Source: Roseiflexus sp. RS-1 (GTDB taxonomy: Bacteria > Chloroflexota > Chloroflexia > Chloroflexales > Roseiflexaceae). From it: a stretch of DNA of 64,000 nt. Where the stretch lies: positions 4,091,501 to 4,155,500 of the forward strand of contig NC_009523.1 in NCBI RefSeq assembly GCF_000016665.1. Reading direction: 5' to 3'. The notes below the pieces were generated by a model. The model did no database searches. It was not told where the DNA came from and worked only from the letters and a program-made list of their open reading frames with translations. A program made the translations under genes and the position numbers. The stretch's first letter is position 1; each line of letters begins with the position of its first letter. Below are positions 1 to 9,200 of this stretch, in pieces.

Positions 1-2
1 AG

Positions 3-1538
3 GAGATTTCGGCGATGGTGTTGCAGAAACTCAAAACCGACGCCGAAGCGTACCTTGGCGAGCCGGTGACCAAAGCGGTGATTACCGTTCCGGCATACTT
101 CAACGACAGTCAGCGTCAGGCGACCAAGGACGCCGGCAAGATCGCCGGGCTTGAGGTGCTGCGCATCATCAATGAGCCGACTGCGGCTGCGCTGGCGTAT
201 GGTCTCGATAAGAAGAAGGACGAGACGATTCTGGTGTTCGACCTGGGCGGCGGGACGTTCGACGTGTCGGTGCTCGAAGTCGGCGATGGCGTGGTCGAGG
301 TGAAAGCCACCAACGGCGATACGCACCTCGGCGGCGATGACTATGACCAGCGGATCGTCAACTGGCTGATCGACGAGTTCCGCAAGGATCAGGGCATCGA
401 TCTGAGCAAGGACCGCCAGGCGTTGCAGCGCCTGAAAGAAGCAGCGGAGAAGGCGAAGATCGAACTCTCCAGCATGTCGGAGACCGAGATCAACCTGCCG
501 TTCATCACCGCCGACGCCAGCGGTCCGAAGCATTTGCAAATGCGCCTCAGCCGTGCGAAGTTCGAGCAGTTGACCGCCGACCTGACTGAACGCCTGAAGG
601 GTCCGTTCTTCCAGGCGTTGAAGGACGCTGGTCTGAAGCCAGGCGATCTTGACGAGGTCGTGCTGGTTGGCGGCTCGACGCGCATGCCGGTGGTCATCGA
701 CCTGGTGCGCAAACTGACGGGCAAAGAGCCGAACCGCAGCGTTAACCCAGACGAGGTCGTGGCGATTGGCGCGGCGATCCAGGCAGGCGTGCTCGGCGGC
801 GATGTGAAGGATGTGGTGTTGCTCGACGTCACGCCGCTCTCACTCGGTGTCGAGACGCTTGGCGGTGTGATGACCAAACTGATCGAGCGCAACACGACCA
901 TTCCGACCCGCAAGAGCGAAATCTTCTCGACGGCTGCCGACGGGCAGACGGCGGTGGACATCCACGTGTTGCAGGGCGAGCGCGAACTGGCAGCCGACAA
1001 TATGACGCTGGGTCGCTTCCGGCTCGAAGGTATTCCGCCGGCGCCGCGCGGCGTGCCGCAGATCGAAGTGACGTTCGATATCGACGCCAACGGCATCCTG
1101 AACGTGTCCGCCCGCGATAAGGCAACCGGGAAGGAGCAGCGGATCACGATCACCGCCAGCACCAACCTGTCGAAGGAAGAGATCGAGCGGATGATCCGCG
1201 ACGCCGAACTGCATGCAGCCGAGGACAAGCGGCGACGCGAACTGATCGAACTGAAGAACCAGTCGGACAGCCTGGCGTACCAGAGCGAGAAGTCGCTGAA
1301 CGAACTCGGCGACAAGGTTGATCCGGCGCTCAAGAGCCGCGTCGAGGGTCTGATCAAAGACCTGCGCGAGGCGATCAGCCAGGAGAACGAGAGCCGTATG
1401 CGCTCGATTTCGTCGGAGTTGCAACAGGCGATGTACCAGGTGTCGCAGAGCGCCTACACCAGCGCAGGCGGCGACGGCGCCGGCGCGAAGAAGGGCAAAG
1501 ACGAAGGCGTCGTCGAGGGAGAGTACACCGTCGAGTAG
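3..1538 (+). CDS. dnaK: Molecular chaperone DnaK (Hsp70), 5' end outside window
   Basis: Cytosolic ATP-dependent chaperone that holds and refolds unfolded proteins with DnaJ and GrpE. The reading frame is open from the first base, so the gene starts upstream; about the first 110 residues of the nucleotide-binding domain are missing. What remains shows [28 protein letters not shown], the phosphate-binding [12 protein letters not shown] and the adenosine motif [10 protein letters not shown]. The interdomain linker [12 protein letters not shown], the beta-sandwich substrate domain and the helical lid follow. The C-terminus is GEYTVE, like other bacterial DnaK tails. Family assignment is certain. 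No dnaJ or grpE follows downstream in this window. Confidence 0.98.
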   Translation, partial: EISAMVLQKLKTDAEAYLGEPVTKAVITVPAYFNDSQRQATKDAGKIAGLEVLRIINEPTAAALAYGLDKKKDETILVFDLGGGTFDVSVLEVGDGVVEVKATNGDTHLGGDDYDQRIVNWLIDEFRKDQGIDLSKDRQALQRLKEAAEKAKIELSSMSETEINLPFITADASGPKHLQMRLSRAKFEQLTADLTERLKGPFFQALKDAGLKPGDLDEVVLVGGSTRMPVVIDLVRKLTGKEPNRSVNPDEVVAIGAAIQAGVLGGDVKDVVLLDVTPLSLGVETLGGVMTKLIERNTTIPTRKSEIFSTAADGQTAVDIHVLQGERELAADNMTLGRFRLEGIPPAPRGVPQIEVTFDIDANGILNVSARDKATGKEQRITITASTNLSKEEIERMIRDAELHAAEDKRRRELIELKNQSDSLAYQSEKSLNELGDKVDPALKSRVEGLIKDLREAISQENESRMRSISSELQQAMYQVSQSAYTSAGGDGAGAKKGKDEGVVEGEYTVE

Positions 1539-1559
1539 TAGGGACGCAGCGGTGCTGCG

Positions 1560-1685
1560 TCCCCGCAGCGCTGCTGGAAATAGAACACGGATCGGCACGG
1601 GTTTGAAATAGAACACGGATCGGCACGGATCTTTTGATTGACATCCGCGGTCATCCGTCTCACCCGTGCTGATCCGTGGTTAATT
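1560..1685. repeat. Dispersed ATCCGTG-type degenerate repeat
   Basis: Short degenerate words such as GATCGGCACGG, GATCCGTG and CATCCGT recur here, including a 30-bp stretch around GAAATAGAACACGGATCGG that is repeated almost exactly in tandem. The same word family recurs at about 3800-3890, 13355-13440 and 14938-15045. It is non-coding and lies directly after dnaK. Confidence 0.7.
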
Positions 1686-1765
1686 TTATAGCGGTTCTCA
1701 CAGGGGTTGAACCAGGTGGACGAGGTTGAACACTCCCGGAATCGCGACGACCGAAATGATGAAGA

Positions 1766-2053
1766 TTGAGAAATAAATCCGCTATCCCGCGCTAGCCGTG
1801 GGGCTGATGGAGATTGAAAATTAAATCCGCTATACTGCGCTAGCCGTGGGGCTGAAGCCCTCGGCTAACCAGGGCAAAGCCCGCCTGCGCGGGCTATGGC
1901 GGATTATTTCTTCAAAGACCATAAGCCCTCGGCTATCCAGGGCAAAGCCCGCCTGCGCGGGCTATGGCGGATTATTTCTTCAAAGACCATAAGCCCTCGG
2001 CTATCTAAGGCAAAGCCCGCCTGCGCGGGCTATACCGGATTATTTATTCAAAG
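1766..2053. repeat. Tandem array of MITE-like palindromic element
   Basis: Three copies of a hairpin core AGCCCGC-CTGC-GCGGGCT lie at 1878, 1946 and 2014, an exact 68-bp period. Each is followed by GGATTATTTCTTCAAAGACC or a close variant. Upstream are two left-end copies carrying AATCCGCTAT and GCTAGCCGTGGGGCTG. A complete single copy with both terminal inverted repeats is at 49817-49932. The rest of the spacer after dnaK holds only other repeat fragments. Confidence 0.8.
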
Positions 2054-2065
2054 ACCATAATTTCG

Positions 2066-2148
2066 GTCTACATTCCGCTGGCAGCGCGCGCCTCACGCGA
2101 CACGGCGGATAGGAAAATGGTCAATGTAGCCGAGAACTGCTATAAGTT
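2066..2148. repeat. Second dispersed repeat family (CGACACGGCGGATAGGA type)
   Basis: The segment runs from about TCGGTCTACATTCCGC through GCGACACGGCGGATAGGA to GAGAACTGCTATAA. Recognisable relatives lie at 11690-11810 and 14695-14770. It ends just before the CvpA-like gene and may carry that gene's promoter, but I cannot define one. Confidence 0.6.
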
Positions 2149-2157
2149 TCATCGACG

Positions 2158-2634
2158 ATGAACCTTCTCGACATCCTGATCGGCATCATCCTGGCGCTGG
2201 CAGGCATCGCTGGCTACTACTGGGGTCTCGTGCGGCAAATCCTGGCGCTCGCCGGTCTCGCGGCGGGTCTGGCGGTCGCCGGCCGGTACGGTTCAGATGC
2301 AGCCGACGCGCTGATGTCGTTCACCGCCAGTCGCGCCGTGGCTGAGGTGGGCGGCGCACTCACGCTGCTGGCGCTGGTGAGCGGCAGCGCCAGTCTGCTC
2401 GCCTCGCTGCTCCAGCTGTACGTGGGACTGATCGTTTTCGGCAACCTCGACCATGGGCTGGGTGCGGCGCTGGGAATCGTGCATGCCGCGCTGCTGATCA
2501 CGGCGCTGGGGCAGGTCATCCGGGCGTATCCGCTGGAGCCGTGGACGACGATGGTGCGCGACTCAACGCTGGCATCGCTGTTGATGCAGACTGCGGGGGT
2601 CGTGACCGGATCGCTGTTGCGTCTTGCGTCATAG
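2158..2634 (+). CDS. CvpA family membrane protein
   Basis: A 158-residue integral membrane protein of the CvpA (colicin V production) family, whose molecular role is not well defined. The N-terminus MNLLDILIGIILALAGIAG followed by a GLVRQ-type loop is typical of the family. Four hydrophobic segments are visible at roughly residues 3-22, 26-42, 65-90 and 98-120. The start is the first ATG of the frame and has only a weak ribosome site. The gene stands alone between repeat blocks and is followed by a hairpin repeat that could act as a terminator. Confidence 0.75.
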   Translation: MNLLDILIGIILALAGIAGYYWGLVRQILALAGLAAGLAVAGRYGSDAADALMSFTASRAVAEVGGALTLLALVSGSASLLASLLQLYVGLIVFGNLDHGLGAALGIVHAALLITALGQVIRAYPLEPWTTMVRDSTLASLLMQTAGVVTGSLLRLAS

Positions 2635-2649
2635 GGAGCGGAGGAAGAC

Positions 2650-2815
2650 CTTTGCCCCCTCATCCCCCAACCCCCTTCTCCCACAAGGGGAGAAGGGGGA
2701 GGTTGGGCATTCTGATGGCTGAAACGGTAGATGGCGCGCAGGGGCTTGCCAAAAATCCCTGTGGGCATCCCCCCTGATCCTGCTCCCACGAAGGGAAGAA
2801 GGGGGAGAGAGGAGC
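2650..2815. repeat. Hairpin repeat, CCCCCTTCTCCC family, two adjacent copies
   Basis: A perfect 12-bp stem, CCCCCTTCTCCC paired with GGGAGAAGGGGG, spans 2671-2699 with a 5-nt loop. It is followed by GTTGGGCATTCTGATGGCTGAAAC and then a decayed second copy near 2780-2812. Further copies lie at 3590-3770 and 48073-48104. It lacks a T-run, so terminator function after the CvpA-like gene is possible but unproven. Confidence 0.7.
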
Positions 2816-2907
2816 GCTCGATGCCCCATGTGAGCAACGACTCAACGTCATCACGTTGCAGGCGTGCCGCGATTCTGGTAGAATCAGACGAGAAGATATA
2901 TCGGGAG

Positions 2908-3303
2908 ATGTCGCACAACTCTGAAATGAAGGAGGGCGCTCTGATCCAGGAACAGGCTGTACAGGCGACAGAAATCGCGCGACGGGCAGTGACGCTCGCC
3001 GAAGACAAACAGGCCAGCAATATCGTCCTGCTCGATTTGCGACGGTTGAACAGCGTTGCGGATTACTTCGTCATCTGCACCGGCGGGAGCGAACGCCAGC
3101 TCAAGGCGATCACCGAAGCCATCGATGAGGGACTCGCCCGCGAGTACGATATCCAGCCGCGCATCGAGGGAACAGCCGACACTGGCTGGGTGCTGCTCGA
3201 CTATGGCGATGTGGTCGTTCACATTTTTTCTGTCGAACTGCGCGACCGTTACCGGCTTGAACGGCTGTGGAGCAAAGCGACCCCGGTCGTCGTCATGCAA
3301 TAG
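2908..3303 (+). CDS. rsfS: Ribosomal silencing factor RsfS (Iojap/YbeB family)
   Basis: RsfS binds ribosomal protein L14 and blocks subunit joining when nutrients are scarce. The core is clear: KQASNIVLLDLRRLNSVADYFVICTG, then DTGWVLLDYGDVVVHIF and RLERLW. Length is about 131 residues, normal for the family. Start choice is uncertain. ATGs lie at 2908 and 2926 in frame, and the strongest ribosome site (GGAGG at 2931) lies after both, 5 nt before an in-frame CTG at 2941. The frame stays open upstream through repeat sequence that should not be counted as coding. A short membrane-protein gene follows 2 bp after the stop. Confidence 0.9.
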   Translation: MSHNSEMKEGALIQEQAVQATEIARRAVTLAEDKQASNIVLLDLRRLNSVADYFVICTGGSERQLKAITEAIDEGLAREYDIQPRIEGTADTGWVLLDYGDVVVHIFSVELRDRYRLERLWSKATPVVVMQ

Positions 3304-3305
3304 GA

Positions 3306-3506
3306 ATGACATATACTATGAATGCCAGTAAGCGCACGCACTATGTCATCTTTGGTCTCGGCGCAGCCGTTGGCAGCGCGGTTGGCCTTGTGCTTGGCTC
3401 GATCCTGACCTACTGGCTCGGTGAGGGGACGGTGCGCCTTGTTCAGCGCGTCTTCCGTCGCTTTACGGGCGGTGACCAGCCTAACTTTGAGATGTTGTTG
3501 CAGTAG
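3306..3506 (+). CDS. Small single-span membrane protein of unknown function
   Basis: A 66-residue protein whose central region GLGAAVGSAVGLVLGSILTY is one glycine-rich membrane span, with basic residues (RVFRRF) after it. It begins 2 bp after the rsfS stop, so the two are probably co-transcribed. An in-frame ATG at 3318 is an alternative start giving 62 residues. The glycine-alanine span resembles YtxH-like small proteins, but the match is too weak to name it. Confidence 0.55.
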   Translation: MTYTMNASKRTHYVIFGLGAAVGSAVGLVLGSILTYWLGEGTVRLVQRVFRRFTGGDQPNFEMLLQ

Positions 3507-3589
3507 CGAGGGCGCCTTCAATCCCCACTGGGCTTGCACTGCATAGATTCAGATTTTGCCGCAAAAACGTACTGCATTCTGGTATTCTT

Positions 3590-3890
3590 TTGCCCCTCAT
3601 CCCCCCGACCCCCTTCTCCCACAAGAGGAGAAGGGGGAGTTTGGGCGTCCTGATGGCTGAAACCCCCGACCCCGCGCTGGATCGGCGCACCAACGTTGAG
3701 GGAGAAGGGGAAGTTTGGGCGTTCTGATGGCTAAAAGGGGAGATGACACACAGAGGCTTGCCAGAAAACCCACCCCTGTGAGGATCACCATTCCCCTGCT
3801 TTGAAACTAACCACGGATTAGCACGGATGATGGTTAAGAAATCCGTGCCGATCCGTTATGTCTGTGCCGATCCGTGTTCTATTCGATTCG
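3590..3890. repeat. Hairpin repeats and ATCCGTG repeats between two convergent genes
   Basis: The non-coding region holds a second copy of the CCCCCTTCTCCC hairpin (arms at 3609-3619 and 3627-3637), a partial third copy near 3690-3770, and an ATCCGTG-type block at about 3805-3885. It separates the rsfS pair from the convergent sucD gene. No reading frame here looks like a gene. Confidence 0.65.
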
Positions 3891-4010
3891 CCGTGGGGCT
3901 GAACCCCTCGGCTATGCAGGGCGAGGCCCGCCTGTGCGTCACGCGAACTCCAACGGTGACCCTCTCGCCTATCGGCTATCGCCTATCGGCTATCAGCTAT
4001 CGCCTCTCGC

Positions 4011-4883
4011 TTACAGGACCTCTCGGACCAGTTGAGCAATATCGGTCGGCAGGCGCGCCACGCGCACACCCACTGCTTCGAGCGCTGCGATCTTCTCCTG
4101 GGCGGTGCCTTCGCCGCCGGTAATGATCGCGCCTGCGTGCCCCATCCGTTTGCCCGGCGGCGCCGTTTGCCCGGCGATGAAACTGACGACCGGCTTCGTG
4201 ACGTGCGCCGCGATATACTTCGCGGCATCGATCTCCGCCGCCCCGCCGATTTCGCCGATCAGCACAATTGCAGCCGTCTCAGGATCAGCCTGGAACATCT
4301 CCAGCACATCGACAAAGGAGGTGCCGATGATCGGGTCGCCGCCGATCCCGACAATCGTCGTCTGCCCCAGACCGATCCGCGTCAACGCATCGACCGCCTC
4401 GTAGGTGAGTGTGCCGCTCTTCGACACCACCCCGACCGGACCGGGAGTGGCGATGTTGCCCGGAATGATCCCCACCTTCGCCTGACCAGGGGTCAGCAAC
4501 CCGGGGCAGTTCGGTCCGATCAGGCGCGCGCCATGTTCACGAATGAAGGCGTAGGTCGCCACCATGTCGTTCGCCGGAATGCCTTCGGTAATGCAGACGA
4601 TCAACGGGATGCCAGCCGCCGCCGCCTCACGCATCGCATCCGGCGCAAAGGCTGCCGGGACGTAAATGACCGAAACATTCGCACCGGTTTGTTTGACGGC
4701 TTCCGCCACCGTGTTGAACACCGGCACCCTGCCGTCGATCGCGGTCTGCCCACCGCGACCCGGCGTGACACCTGCAACCACGTTCGTGCCATAAGCAATC
4801 ATCTGGCGCGTATGGAACTCACCCTCGCGCCCGGTGATCCCCTGCACGAGCAAACGGGTGTTTTTATCGACCAGAATGCTCAC
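4011..4883 (-). CDS. sucD: Succinate-CoA ligase (ADP-forming) subunit alpha
   Basis: Catalyses the phosphohistidine half of succinyl-CoA/succinate interconversion in the TCA cycle; Roseiflexus also needs succinyl-CoA handling in its 3-hydroxypropionate pathway. The 290-residue length is typical. The N-terminus [21 protein letters not shown] is the CoA-binding Rossmann part. The active histidine is His249 in GHAGAI, followed by the expected GGEGTAQEK loop. The start is a GTG 6 nt after a perfect AAGGAGG. The beta subunit gene sucC is not adjacent, which is unusual because most bacteria keep sucCD together. Confidence 0.96.
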   Translation of the reverse strand: MSILVDKNTRLLVQGITGREGEFHTRQMIAYGTNVVAGVTPGRGGQTAIDGRVPVFNTVAEAVKQTGANVSVIYVPAAFAPDAMREAAAAGIPLIVCITEGIPANDMVATYAFIREHGARLIGPNCPGLLTPGQAKVGIIPGNIATPGPVGVVSKSGTLTYEAVDALTRIGLGQTTIVGIGGDPIIGTSFVDVLEMFQADPETAAIVLIGEIGGAAEIDAAKYIAAHVTKPVVSFIAGQTAPPGKRMGHAGAIITGGEGTAQEKIAALEAVGVRVARLPTDIAQLVREVL

Positions 4884-4959
4884 CTGCCGCCTCCTTACCC
4901 TCTATTGATCCCGCGCTGTGCGTGCGATGGTAGCACATTCTCGCCCGAATGACAAATCC

Positions 4960-5694
4960 TTACCGCTCGCCGAAGATCGCCCGCCCGATCCGCACGATAG
5001 TCGCCCCTTCTTCAATGGCGACTTCAAAGTCGTCAGTCATACCCATCGACAGATCACGCCATGGTGCGATTGGAAATCGCTGCGCCAGCGCGTCACGCAG
5101 GCGCCGCGTCGCGCGGAACACGGGGCGCGCTGCTTCCGGGTCGGGCGCCCATGGCGCAATCGTCATCAACCCGCGCACGTCCAGGTGCGGCAGCGCCAGT
5201 ATCTGCTCGACATCGGCGCAAAAACGCTCATACACATCGGGCTGCGTTTCCCAACCATACAGATCGAAACCGGACTTCGTCGCCTCACCAGAGACATTCA
5301 CCTGCAAGAGGATGGGCAAACGTCTCCCCGGATCACGACGCACCTCAGCAGCGTAGCGGTTGATAGCCTGCGCCAACCGCAGACTATCGACCGAATGGAC
5401 CATATCGAACAACGTGGCGGCTTTTTTTGCCTTGTTCGTTTGCAGATGCCCGATCAGGTGCCAGGTCAAACGATAGCGTTCCGCCTCCAGCGCAGTCATT
5501 TTGGCTTCCGCCTCCTGCACCCGGTTTTCGCCAATCTCGCACAGACCCGCATCCAGCGCCGTGCGGATCGCCTCCACCGGCTGCGCCTTCGTCACCCCCA
5601 CCAGGCGAATCGTCGCAGGATCGCGGTGTGCGCGCTGCGCTGCGGCGGCGATTCGCTCGCGCACGATCCTCAGTCGGTCAATGAACGTCTCCAT
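4960..5694 (-). CDS. YggS/PLPBP family pyridoxal phosphate homeostasis protein
   Basis: A cytosolic PLP-binding protein with an alanine-racemase-like barrel and no known enzyme activity; family members buffer PLP and affect amino-acid pools. The PLP lysine is Lys36 in [35 protein letters not shown] and [15 protein letters not shown] are all family signatures. The length of 244 residues is a little above the norm. It is divergent from the phosphatase gene, with a TATACT box in the 60-bp gap. Confidence 0.93.
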   Translation of the reverse strand: METFIDRLRIVRERIAAAAQRAHRDPATIRLVGVTKAQPVEAIRTALDAGLCEIGENRVQEAEAKMTALEAERYRLTWHLIGHLQTNKAKKAATLFDMVHSVDSLRLAQAINRYAAEVRRDPGRRLPILLQVNVSGEATKSGFDLYGWETQPDVYERFCADVEQILALPHLDVRGLMTIAPWAPDPEAARPVFRATRRLRDALAQRFPIAPWRDLSMGMTDDFEVAIEEGATIVRIGRAIFGER

Positions 5695-5754
5695 GAATTA
5701 TGGTATACTCTCGGTTCAAGAGCACGATGTTCTGGACGCCATGATACACCAGGA

Positions 5755-6261
5755 ATGCAGGTGAGCAGCGCCAACAACAGGATCATTGCTGTGCTCTTCG
5801 TCTGCACGGGGAATATCTGTCGTTCCCCCATGGCGGAGGGCATCTTCCGGCATTATGTCGAGCAGGCCGGGTTGAGCGGGCGGATCAAAACCGACTCTGC
5901 CGGAATCGGCGCGTGGAACATTGGCGACCCGCCGCATCCGGGGGTCACCGCGCTGCTTGCCGAACGCGGCATCCGCTGCAACCATCGCGCGCGCATGATC
6001 CAGGCGGACGATTTCGCGCGTTTCGACTACATCGTTGCGGCCGAGCGCGCCCATCTCGACGCACTGCGCCGCATGGTCGGCAGTTCGCTGGTGCGCCTCA
6101 GCCTGCTGCTCGATTATGCGCCCGATCTCGGTCTCCGCGATATTCCCGACCCGTACTATAACGGGCGCTTCCGCGACGTCCACGATATGATCGACCGCGC
6201 CTGCCGCGGCCTGCTCACCCACATCATCACCGCCGAGCGCCTGGAGATCACCCGCCCATAG
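5755..6261 (+). CDS. Low-molecular-weight protein tyrosine phosphatase
   Basis: A 168-residue phosphatase of the LMW-PTP/arsenate reductase fold. The active-site loop is CTGNICRS, with nucleophile Cys17 and Arg23, and the general-acid region is IPDPYYNG near residue 131. The ATG chosen follows AGGA; an in-frame GTG two codons later is possible. The long open frame upstream is only the shadow of the YggS gene. No polysaccharide or tyrosine-kinase genes lie beside it, so its substrate is unknown. Confidence 0.92.
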   Translation: MQVSSANNRIIAVLFVCTGNICRSPMAEGIFRHYVEQAGLSGRIKTDSAGIGAWNIGDPPHPGVTALLAERGIRCNHRARMIQADDFARFDYIVAAERAHLDALRRMVGSSLVRLSLLLDYAPDLGLRDIPDPYYNGRFRDVHDMIDRACRGLLTHIITAERLEITRP

Positions 6262-6278
6262 CGCGCCCGCACCCCTGA

Positions 6279-9200
6279 TCACGGCCAGCACCGCCCAGTC
6301 TCGCTGATCGCCGTCGCCAGCGCCGCTAACATTGTGGATTGCCGTCGCCGCTCAGCCAGCGCCGCCAGCCACGGCTGTAGCGCTCGCAGATCACCGAGCA
6401 ACGCCGGGCGCCCCCGTTGCGCAAGGGTGCGCAGCGTTGGCACAAACTGTTCATCGAGCGCAGGGGTTGCTGCCAGGTGGGGGGCGAGCGCGGCCAGCGC
6501 TCTGGGGCGAGAAAAATCCCACTCAATCGCCCGTGCGGCGGCGAGGGCGTCGGCGAACAGGTGCGTGGGCAGGTGGGGGGCGAGCGCGGCCAGCGCCTCA
6601 GATCGCCAGTACTTGTCGGCAATTGTCCGAGCGGCGGCGAGGGCCTCGGCGAACAGGTGCGTGGGCAGGTGGGGGGCGAGCGCGGCCAGCGCCTCAGATC
6701 GCCAGTACTCGTCGGCAATTGTCCGAGCGGCGGCGAGGGCCTCGGCGTAGACGGCGGGCTGCTGCCCGGCGGGCAGGTGGGGGGCGAGCGCGGCCAGCGC
6801 CTCAGATCGCCGGTACTCGCTGTCAATTGTCCGAGCGGCGGCGAGGGCCTCGGCGTAGACGGCGGGCTGCTGCCCGGCGGGCAGGTGGGGGGCGAGCGCG
6901 GCCAGCGCTGCGACCTGGTCATCGGCATCGCGGATTGTCCGAGCGGCGGCGAGGGCCTCGGCGAGCAGGTGCGGGGGCAGGTGGGGGGCGAGCGCGGCCA
7001 GCGCCCGAGATCGCCAGTGCTCGTCGGCAATTGTCCGAGCGGCGGCGAGGGCCTCGGCGTAGACGGCGGGCTGCTGCCCGGCGGGCAGGTGGGGGGCGAG
7101 CGCGGCCAGCGCTGCGACCTGGTCATCGGCATCGCGGATTGTCCGAGCGGCGGCGAGGGCCTCGGCGAGCAGGTGCGGGGGCAGGTGGGGGGCGAGCGCG
7201 GCCAGCGCCTCAGATCGCCGGTACTCGCTGTCAATTGTCCGAGCGGCGGCGAGGGCCTCGGCGAACAGGTGCGGGGGCAGGTGGGGGGCGAGCGCGGCCA
7301 GCGCCTCAGATCGCCAGTACTCGTCGGCAATTGTCCGAGCGGCGGCGAGGGCCTCGGCGAACAGGTGCGGGGGCAGGTGGGGGGCGAGCGCGGCCAGCGC
7401 CTCAGATCGCCAGTACTCGTCGGCAATTGTCCGAGCGGCGGCGAGGGCGTCGGCGTAGACGGCGGGCTGCTGCTCGGCGGGCAGGTGGGGGGCGAGCGCG
7501 GCCAGCGCCTCAGATCGCCAGTTCTTGTCGGCAATTGTCCGAGCGGCGGCGAGGGCCTCGGCGAACAGGTGCGGGGGCAGGTGGGGGGCGAGCGCGGCCA
7601 GCGCTGCGACCTGGTCATCGGCATCGCGGATTGTCCAAGCGGCGGCGAGGGCCTCGGCGAACAGGTGCGGGGGCAGGTGGGGGGCGAGCGCGGCCAGCGC
7701 CCGAGATCGCCGGTACTCGCTGTCAATTGTCCGAGCGGCGGCGAGGGCCTCGGCGAACAGGTGCGGGGGCAGGTGGGGGGCGAGCGCGGCCAGCGCTGCG
7801 ACCTGGTCATCGGCATCGCGGATTGTCCAAGCGGCGGCGAGGGCCTCGGCGTAGACGGCGGGCTGCTGCCCGGCGGGCAGGTGGGAGGCGAGCGCGGCCA
7901 GCGCTCTGGCGCGGTTACTATCCGACCTAATCGCCCGAGCGGCGGCGAGGGCCTCGGCGAACAGGTGCGTGGGCAGGTGGGGGGCGAGCGCGGCCAGCGC
8001 CCGAGATCGCCGGTCCTCGTCGGCAATTGTCCGAGCGGCGGCGAGGGCGTCGGCGTAGACGGCGGGCTGCTGCTCGGCGGGCAAGTGGGGGGCGAGCGCG
8101 GCCAGCGCTCTGGCGCGGTTCCTATCCCACCTAATCGCCCGTGCGGCGGCGAGGGCCTCGGCGTAGACGGCGGGCTGCTGCTCGGCGGGCAGGTGGGGGG
8201 CGAGCGCGGCCAGCGCCCGAGATCGCCAGTCCTCGTTGGCAATTGTCCGAGCGGCGGCGAGGGCCTCGGCGAACAGGTGCGTGGGCAGGTGGGGGGCGAG
8301 CGCGGCCAGCGCCTCAGATCGCCGGTACTCTCTGTCAATTGTGTCAATTGTCCGAGCGGCGGCGAGGGCCTCGGCGAACAGGTGCGGGGGCAGGTGGGGG
8401 GCGAGCGCGGCCAGCGCTGCGACCTGGTCATCGGCATCGCGGATTGTCCAAGCGGCGGCGAGGGCCTCGGCGAGCAGGTGCGGGGGCAGGTGGGGGGCGA
8501 GCGCGGCCAGCGCCCGAGATAGCCAGTCCTCTAGCCATTCCTCGTTGTCAATTGTCAGAGCGGCGTCGAGGGCCGCGGCGTAGACGGCGGGCTGCTGCTC
8601 GGCGGGCAGGTGGGGGGCGAGCGCGGTCAGCGCCTCAGATCGCCAGTACTCGCTGTCAATTGTCCAAGCGGCGGCGAGGGCCTCGGCGTAGACGGCGGGC
8701 TGCTGCTCGGCGGGCAGGTGGGGGGCGAGCGCGGCCAGCGCCTCATATCGCCGGTACTCGCTGTCAATTGTCCGAGCGGCGGCGAGGGCCTCGGCGAGCA
8801 GGTGCGGGGGCAGGTGGGGGGCGAGCGCGGCCAGCGCCCGAGATCGCCAGTCCTCGTTGTCAATTGTCCGAGCGGCGGCGAGGGCCTCGGCGAGCAGGTG
8901 CGGGGGCAGGTGGGGGGCGAGCGCGGCCAGCGCCCGAGATCGCCAGTCCTCGTTGTCAATTGTCCGAGCGGCGGCGAGGGCCTCGGCGAGCAGGTGCGGG
9001 GGCAGGTGGGGGGCGAGCGCCGCCAGCGCTGTGGCCCGCGCCTCCTTATCCGCAATCGCCAGCGCCACCTCAAGCGCCCGCGCCCAGGGCAAAGCGATAC
9101 CCGCCACCAGCAGCGCCTGTAGACTATTAGCCTGGCGCTCGCTGTCAGGCATCAGCGCAATATGCTCCAGCGCCGCGGCTGCGCTCCATGTGCCCGCCGG

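Noticed and set aside
389-1616. Long antisense frames opposite dnaK
   Set aside because: High-GC shadow of a conserved gene; no ribosome sites or domains.
1878-2031. Possible CRISPR-like array of palindromic 68-bp units
   Set aside because: Spacing is exact but the intervening sequence is also repeated, so there are no unique spacers; the units match the MITE-like family.
2671-2699. Rho-independent terminator after the CvpA-like gene
   Set aside because: The stem is strong but is not followed by a T-run and belongs to a dispersed repeat family; recorded as repeat only.
4918-5754. N-terminal extension of the tyrosine phosphatase
   Set aside because: The extension overlaps the YggS gene on the other strand and has no homology; the ATG at 5755 begins just before the catalytic loop.
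6326-9130. Long open frames on both strands across the NTPase repeat region
   Set aside because: The 96/108-bp unit keeps all frames open; the products are low-complexity (PRPSPPLGQL or GGERGQRL) and lack domain or start signals. Only the frame that encodes the P-loop domain is accepted.
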